Below are positions 58,970-64,000 of a stretch of DNA of 64,000 nt, one piece after another. Each line of letters opens with the position of its first letter. Position 1 is the stretch's first letter. A program made the position numbers and the translations under genes. Origin of the DNA: Pseudomonas peli (GTDB taxonomy: Bacteria; Pseudomonadota; Gammaproteobacteria; Pseudomonadales; Pseudomonadaceae); contig NZ_FMTL01000001.1 of the NCBI RefSeq assembly GCF_900099645.1, positions 186,001 to 250,000 on the forward strand, in the 5' to 3' direction. Under the pieces are notes generated by a model that searched no databases, had not been told where the DNA came from, and saw nothing but the letters and a program-made list of their open reading frames with translations.

Positions 58970-60193
58970 TTGCTTAGTCACCTGGCTTCGCCGCCCACCG
59001 GGGCGTCTGCCTGGCTAAGGAACTGCGCAGTGTTCAACGGTCAACCGCTTGCTGTTTTTCAACCTTTTATCGATACCGCCACCGGACGTATTGCCGGTGT
59101 CGAAGCACTGGCGCGCCTGCGCAGCGCTGATGGCCAGCTGCACTCCGTAGGCCCATTGTTCAGTGACCCGAAAACCCCGCCTACCGCGCTGCGCCGCCTT
59201 GATCGCGAAGTCCGTGAACAAGCTCTGAAGCGCTTTCATGAAGCCCCGCAAGACTGGTTTCTCAGCCTGAATATCTCGCCACGCTGGATCAGCCGGCTGC
59301 GCCCTGAACAAGCCTTGCCCAGCCTCAAACAGCTGCAACGCAGTGGCATTGACCCTGCACGTATCGTCTTTGAAATCACCGAACTGGGCGGCGCCAGCTC
59401 ACGCCTGCCGGGCGTGGTGGAACGCTATCGAGAAGCCGGCGCACGCATCGCCATCGACGATTTCGGTGCAGGCTACTCGCAGCTCGACCGCGTACTGGCC
59501 CTGCAGCCGGACATCCTCAAGCTGGACATGCGCCTGTTTCAGCAAGCCGCCCGTGGCGGGCCAAGCAGCGAGATCGTCAAGGCGCTGGCGCAGATGGCAG
59601 AAAAGACCGGCTGCTGGATCATTGCAGAAGGCGTGGAGACCGAGGCAGAGCTGGATTTCGCCCTGGAGTGCGGCGCGCGTTATGTGCAGGGCTATCTGTT
59701 TGCCAAACCCGAAGAGGCCTTTTTCAGCAGCAGCGCATTCGTCAAACGCTTTGCCCAGCTGCGCGACCACTATGTGCAGCAAAAACTCGCCGAACGCGCG
59801 CGACTGATGACCCTGCGCCAGCAGCTCGGTGAGCTGATGAACAGCTTCAAGACCTGGATCGAAAGCGGCTCACAGCCCGATCAGCTACCGCAACCGCACG
59901 CCTACCCATGGCTGCTGCGCATCTACCAATGCGACCGCCACGGTACCCAGCTGACCGCCAACTTGGAATGGCGCGAGCACAGCTGGCACAGCGATGCGCG
60001 TTACGTCGGGCATAACTGGTCATGGCGCCCCTACTTCTATCAACTGCTGGCCGAAGGCTGGGAGGAACGCCGGCTGATTCTCTCCAGCACCTACCGTGAT
60101 GCCACCACCAACCAGTACTGCCTGACCGCCGGGCAATTCATCGACAACGGCAAACGGCTGCTGCTGATCGATATCGACGCTGCGGGGTTTTGA
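58970..60193 (+). CDS. EAL-domain c-di-GMP phosphodiesterase with C-terminal sensor domain
   Basis: A 407-aa protein whose EAL domain (about residues 25-260) keeps the catalytic set: GVEALARLR, the SLNIS Asn, FEITELG, IDDFGAGYSQLD, ILKLDM, IIAEGVETEAEL and QGYLFA. It should therefore hydrolyse c-di-GMP. The C-terminal part (about 300-407; YVGHNWSWRPYFYQL, RDATTNQYCLTAGQF) looks like a cytoplasmic PAS/Cache-type sensor as in YkuI. The start is TTG 58970 with poor spacing; GTG 59030 with AAGGA eight bases upstream is a real alternative. Confidence 0.92.
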   Translation: MLSHLASPPTGASAWLRNCAVFNGQPLAVFQPFIDTATGRIAGVEALARLRSADGQLHSVGPLFSDPKTPPTALRRLDREVREQALKRFHEAPQDWFLSLNISPRWISRLRPEQALPSLKQLQRSGIDPARIVFEITELGGASSRLPGVVERYREAGARIAIDDFGAGYSQLDRVLALQPDILKLDMRLFQQAARGGPSSEIVKALAQMAEKTGCWIIAEGVETEAELDFALECGARYVQGYLFAKPEEAFFSSSAFVKRFAQLRDHYVQQKLAERARLMTLRQQLGELMNSFKTWIESGSQPDQLPQPHAYPWLLRIYQCDRHGTQLTANLEWREHSWHSDARYVGHNWSWRPYFYQLLAEGWEERRLILSSTYRDATTNQYCLTAGQFIDNGKRLLLIDIDAAGF

Positions 60194-60275
60194 CTGCATA
60201 GGGCCGCACGCCTTGCATCATCGGCTTAGAACCCCGAAGCTAGCTGCCACAGCCAGGTAACGGCGAGGACAACCC

Positions 60276-61607
60276 TTGGATTGGCAAACCCTGCTCAACC
60301 GTGAACGACTCGGCAAGCCGACGCACAGCGTCGCCGAACTGGGCCGCACCCCGTTTCACAAAGACCATGACCGCATCATCTTCTCCGGCGCATTCCGCCG
60401 CCTGGGCCGCAAGACCCAGGTGCACCCGGTCTCCAGCAACGACCATATCCACACCCGCCTGACCCACTCGCTGGAAGTCAGCTGCGTGGGCCGCTCGCTG
60501 GGTATGCGCGTTGGCGAGATGATCCGCGATGCCCTGCCGGACTGGTGCGAGCCAAGCGACCTGGGCATGGTCGTGCAGTCCGCCTGCCTGGCCCACGACA
60601 TTGGTAATCCGCCCTTTGGCCATTCTGGAGAAGACGCCATCCGCCACTGGTTCCAGCAGGCCGCCGGACGCGGCTGGCTGGACTCGATGAGCGCGGCCGA
60701 ACGTGGCGACTTTCTCAGTTTCGAGGGCAATGCTCAGGGCTTTCGCGTACTCACCCAGCTGGAATACCACCAGTTCGACGGTGGCACCCGGCTGACTTAC
60801 GCGACGCTCGGCACCTACCTGAAATACCCCTGGACCGCACGTCACGCCGAAGCGCTGGGCTACAAGAAACACAAGTTCGGCTGCTACCAGAGCGAGTTGC
60901 CGCTGCTTGAGCAGATCGCCAGTAAACTCGGCCTGCCGCAACTGGAAGAACAGCGCTGGGCGCGTCATCCACTGGTCTATCTGATGGAGGCAGCAGATGA
61001 CATCTGCTACGGCCTGATTGACCTGGAAGACGGTCTGGAAATGGAGCTGCTCGATTACAGCGAAGTCGAGGCGCTGCTGCTCGACCTGGTCGGCGATGAC
61101 CTGCCGGAAACCTACCGTCAACTTGGCCCCGACGATTCTCGGCGGCGTAAGCTGGCGATCCTGCGCGGTAAAGCCATCGAACACCTGACCAATGCCGCCG
61201 CCGAAGCCTTTGTCGAACAGCAGGATGCCCTGCTCGCTGGCACCTTGCAGGGTGATCTGGTCGAGCACATGCACGGCACCGCCAAGCGCTGTGTGCAAAG
61301 CGCCAAGGACATGGCCCGACGGAAAATCTTTCAGGACAAGCGCAAAACCCTGCATGAGATCGGCGCCTACACCACCCTGGAAATCCTGCTAAATGCTTTC
61401 TGCGGCGCAGCGCTGGAGCAGCATGGCGGGCGCACACCGTCGTTCAAGAACCGACGCATCCTTGACCTGCTCGGTAAAAACGCACCCGACCCAAGCTGGC
61501 CGCTGTACCGCTCATTCCTGCGGATGATCGACTTTATCGCCGGCATGACTGACAGCTACGCTACTGAAATGGCCCGCGAGATGACGGGCCGCTCAAGCCC
61601 GGTATAA
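60276..61607 (+). CDS. dgt: Deoxyguanosinetriphosphate triphosphohydrolase-like protein
   Basis: HD-domain dNTPase that splits dGTP into deoxyguanosine and triphosphate. The 443-aa protein starts [15 protein letters not shown] at TTG 60276, with GAGG eight bases upstream. Metal-binding residues are in [14 protein letters not shown] (His) and [18 protein letters not shown] (HD). The C-terminal region [13 protein letters not shown] is typical. Substrate range of the longer Pseudomonas form is not certain. Confidence 0.95.
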   Translation: MDWQTLLNRERLGKPTHSVAELGRTPFHKDHDRIIFSGAFRRLGRKTQVHPVSSNDHIHTRLTHSLEVSCVGRSLGMRVGEMIRDALPDWCEPSDLGMVVQSACLAHDIGNPPFGHSGEDAIRHWFQQAAGRGWLDSMSAAERGDFLSFEGNAQGFRVLTQLEYHQFDGGTRLTYATLGTYLKYPWTARHAEALGYKKHKFGCYQSELPLLEQIASKLGLPQLEEQRWARHPLVYLMEAADDICYGLIDLEDGLEMELLDYSEVEALLLDLVGDDLPETYRQLGPDDSRRRKLAILRGKAIEHLTNAAAEAFVEQQDALLAGTLQGDLVEHMHGTAKRCVQSAKDMARRKIFQDKRKTLHEIGAYTTLEILLNAFCGAALEQHGGRTPSFKNRRILDLLGKNAPDPSWPLYRSFLRMIDFIAGMTDSYATEMAREMTGRSSPV

Positions 61608-61610
61608 GCC

Positions 61611-62681
61611 ATGACGAGCCTACTGCGACAAACCTTCAGCTGGCATGCCGGGCCGCCCGCCTGGGGCCCCGCGATGGTTGCCGGCTTCGGCTGTGCACTG
61701 CCGCTGCTGCTCGGGCTGTTCAGCGCTCACCCGGGTTTTCTCTGGGCTTCGGCAGGAGCCTTCCAGGCTGCCCAGGCCAACCCGCTGCACCGGCTGGGCA
61801 TGCTTCGCATGTTGATGCTCTGCGGTCTGGGCGCCTGTAGCGCCGGATTGGGCTTCTGGTCAGCCAGCCATCCCTATGCCAGCTTGCTGGTGTTCGCGGT
61901 GTTTGGTTTCTTGCTCGCCTGGCTGCAGCGCTTTGGCAGCGAAGCCGGCAAGCTGGGCATCGGCCTTGCCATCTGTCTGTGCCTAGGCCACGGTCAGCAG
62001 GGCCTGGGCTCGCTCAACAACCCGTATGCCATTGCCATGCTGTTCATCCTCGGTGGATTCTGGGTGATGCTGCTGGCCTTCGGCCTGCGCGGCATGCATG
62101 GCTTGCGCATGTGGCCGTATATGCCGCGTTTTATCAGCATCTTCAAGGTGCTCAAACGCCACGCCAAACGCCTGCCACAGCAAAAGTGGCGCCTGCATGC
62201 ACTGGGTTGCACCTTGGCGTTTGCACTCTCCGGGCTGATCGTCAACCTGGCTGAGTTGCACCGTGGCTACTGGCTGACACTGACCGTAGTGACCACCCTG
62301 CAGCTGGACTTCCAAGGCAGTCTGGTAAGGGCCGTGCAATCGATCCTCGCCAGCCTGGGTGCAGCAGCACTGTTGATCCTGCTCGGTCACAGCATGCAAA
62401 ACCCGGCACTGATGGTCGCCACACTGCTACCGCTGATCGCCCTTAGCCGTGCCCTGCAGGCCAACCATTACGGCCTGTTTGTGCTGCAAACGACGGTGTG
62501 CTTCGTGTTGCTGGCCGAAAGCCTGGCGCATGACTGGCAGCTGCCTCAGGTGCGTTTGTTCAATAGCCTGCTTGGCGTGGCCCTGGCCTTGCTGGTAGCG
62601 CTGCTGGTGTATGGCCTGGAGCGCTGGCTAGATCATCGAAACAATCTGCAAAAAATCAAGCACAGCACAGGTCCAATCTAG
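61611..62681 (+). CDS. FUSC-family inner-membrane protein
   Basis: A 356-aa membrane protein with two hydrophobic halves of about five helices each (about residues 20-160 and 200-335) and short cytoplasmic loops, as in FUSC/aromatic-acid-efflux-like proteins. HRGYWLTLTVVTTLQLDFQGSLV (quoted in part) resembles the FUSC core. It starts 4 bases after dgt, so it is cotranscribed. Shorter than typical FUSC efflux pumps, which carry a soluble C-terminus. Substrate unknown. Confidence 0.8.
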   Translation: MTSLLRQTFSWHAGPPAWGPAMVAGFGCALPLLLGLFSAHPGFLWASAGAFQAAQANPLHRLGMLRMLMLCGLGACSAGLGFWSASHPYASLLVFAVFGFLLAWLQRFGSEAGKLGIGLAICLCLGHGQQGLGSLNNPYAIAMLFILGGFWVMLLAFGLRGMHGLRMWPYMPRFISIFKVLKRHAKRLPQQKWRLHALGCTLAFALSGLIVNLAELHRGYWLTLTVVTTLQLDFQGSLVRAVQSILASLGAAALLILLGHSMQNPALMVATLLPLIALSRALQANHYGLFVLQTTVCFVLLAESLAHDWQLPQVRLFNSLLGVALALLVALLVYGLERWLDHRNNLQKIKHSTGPI

Positions 62682-62780
62682 AGCTGTTGCAGCGTAAGAA
62701 ACCGGCGTCCGCGCCACGGCAAAACGCACAACGCTCCACTATGCTTTGCGCTTGGCCAAGGCATAAAAGGACAGGCGCGG

Positions 62781-64000
62781 ATGCAGCAGACAGTAAGGTC
62801 CAAGGAACGACGTTTTCCGCTCCATATCCATATCAGCGTGCTGTTTACCCTGCTGTTGCTGGGCTCCGGGGTGGTGCTGGGGTACTTCAACTACCAGCAG
62901 ACCAGCAAGATTATCCTCAGCAGCAGCGACCAGCTGTTCACCCAGATGCGCAAAGAAGTGCAGGCGAGTCTGCGCAATACCTACCAACCGATTCGTAACA
63001 TGATCAACCTGCTCGCGCGCAACGAGCAGCTCAGTGGTCGCGACCGCCACGAACGGATGGTCATGCTGCCGATTTTCAGCCAGGCGCTGCGCGACAACCC
63101 CAAGCTGGCTTCAATCTATGTCGGCTATGGCGATGGCAGTTTCTTTATGGTGCGCCCACTGCGCAGCGAGAAGCTGCGGCAGATCTTCTTCGCACCCGAC
63201 AATGCGGCCTATCAAGTGTGGAGCATCGACCGCATCAGTGAACAACGCCTGGACTCCGAATACCTGTTCTTCGACAAACAACTGCAACCAATTAGCCGGC
63301 GGCAGAACCTTAAAGAGACCTATGACCCGCGTACTCGCCCCTGGTACAACGGCGCCCTGCAGAGCCCTGAGCACTTCACCACTGCGCCCTATGCCTTCTT
63401 CTCCACGGGAGAAATCGGCACCACCCTGGCTCGCAAAAGCACTGAAACCACAGTGGTGGGGGCCGACCTGACCCTTGATGACCTGTCCGCCACCCTGGCC
63501 GAACACCGCCTGACCCCCTCTACCGAAGTGGTGCTGTACAGCCCCGATGGCAGCGCGGTTGCATACCCGGACAGCGCGCGCCTGGTAATCCCAGGAGAAA
63601 CGCTGCAACTGGCGCAAGTCAAAGACCTCAGCCCAGTGCTGGCAGACTTTCTCAGCCTCGGGCTCGACGCGGATCGCCAAGGCGCCGTGCGCCTGAATAA
63701 ACAGCGCTGGCAGATTTCTTACAGCCAGTTCAGCGAAGGTGGCTCGCAGGGATTGCGCCTGGCCCTGCTGGCCCCAGAAAGCGAACTGCTAGCGGATGCC
63801 TACCGCATCCGCTGGCAGGGCGCGGTACTGACCTTGTGCATTCTGCTTTTATGCATCCCGCTGGGCTGGCTGCTTTCCAATATTCTGGTCAAACCGCTGC
63901 GCTTGCTGGTGGGCGAGGCCGAAGCCATTCGCAGTTTCAATTTCGATTACCCGGCCAGCGGCCGTTCCTTCGTCAAGGAAGTCGACCAGTTGGCCGTGTC
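62781..64000 (+). CDS. Sensor protein with dCache and HAMP domains (C-terminus beyond window)
   Basis: The first 406 residues of an open frame running past the window. TM1 is at about 14-37, then a double Cache sensor domain facing the periplasm (about 45-335; signature YDPRTRPWYNGA about residue 187), TM2 at about 346-366 and a HAMP-like region from 367 on (NILVKPLRLLVGEAEAIRSF). The output domain is not in the window; this architecture occurs with HD-GYP, nucleotide cyclase and histidine kinase outputs. ATG 62781 is preceded by an AAAGGA-type site. Confidence 0.88.
   Translation, partial: MQQTVRSKERRFPLHIHISVLFTLLLLGSGVVLGYFNYQQTSKIILSSSDQLFTQMRKEVQASLRNTYQPIRNMINLLARNEQLSGRDRHERMVMLPIFSQALRDNPKLASIYVGYGDGSFFMVRPLRSEKLRQIFFAPDNAAYQVWSIDRISEQRLDSEYLFFDKQLQPISRRQNLKETYDPRTRPWYNGALQSPEHFTTAPYAFFSTGEIGTTLARKSTETTVVGADLTLDDLSATLAEHRLTPSTEVVLYSPDGSAVAYPDSARLVIPGETLQLAQVKDLSPVLADFLSLGLDADRQGAVRLNKQRWQISYSQFSEGGSQGLRLALLAPESELLADAYRIRWQGAVLTLCILLLCIPLGWLLSNILVKPLRLLVGEAEAIRSFNFDYPASGRSFVKEVDQLAV

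Overview
The window reads as a chromosomal core segment of a Pseudomonas species. Evidence: almost every gene has a recognisable Pseudomonas counterpart, and the order (lolCDE, sth, nqrABCDEF, gap, mfd, mtiP, nagZ, psrA, lexA-sulA, topA, fadBA, uup, slt, a GlpD/AGPS-like/kinase cluster, moaB-moeA, mobA, OprD-family porin, dgt) follows, as I remember it, the P. aeruginosa PA2986-PA3044 interval. GC content looks by eye lower than in P. aeruginosa, which would fit a related species with lower GC. No insertion sequence, phage, integron or CRISPR array was seen.

Layout. 1-4.6 kb: lipoprotein-release ABC transporter LolCDE (minus; lolE cut by the window edge), then a PilZ protein and a small exported protein coupled to a glycerophosphodiesterase (plus). 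4.7-13.3 kb: soluble transhydrogenase, then a tightly coupled minus-strand operon for the Na+-pumping NADH:quinone oxidoreductase (nqrABCDEF) together with its flavinylation factor ApbE and maturation factor NqrM. 13.6-19.8 kb: a chalcone-isomerase-like exported protein, a long-form GAPDH, Mfd and a CsiV-like protein. 19.9-24.7 kb: methylthioinosine phosphorylase, NagZ, a signal-less YkuD-domain enzyme, PsrA with two tandem operator palindromes, and the SOS operon lexA-sulA with two LexA boxes. 24.4-31.7 kb: small proteins, topA and the fadBA beta-oxidation operon. 32-43.3 kb: secreted and small unknown proteins, a universal stress protein, the ABC-F protein Uup, Slt lytic transglycosylase, MOSC and DUF1499 genes whose start codons overlap, CheV, a YegS-like lipid kinase and a pirin. 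43.4-49.3 kb: a three-gene operon (alkyl-DHAP-synthase-like FAD enzyme, GlpD-like dehydrogenase, FGGY kinase) divergent from an AraC regulator. 49.3-53.5 kb: molybdenum cofactor genes, a small lipoprotein, tRNA-Pro(CGG), a second CheV and a small CxxC protein. 53.5-64 kb: a DUF5610-like protein, an OprD-family porin, an ammonium transporter, a YqjD/YqjE/YqjK-like envelope trio, an EAL phosphodiesterase, dGTPase, a FUSC-type membrane protein and the start of a dCache-HAMP sensor.

How they work together. Most of the window is housekeeping: energy coupling (Nqr, Sth, beta-oxidation), envelope maintenance (Lol, NagZ, Slt, YkuD), and DNA repair and SOS (Mfd, LexA, SulA, TopA). PsrA, just upstream of lexA, is the known fatty-acid-responsive regulator of fadBA, which lies 6 kb away. 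The least understood parts, and the best places to look for undescribed biology, are the AGPS/GlpD/FGGY/AraC cluster and the YkuD enzyme without a signal peptide next to nagZ. I found no convincing wholly new system such as a defence island or novel mobile element.
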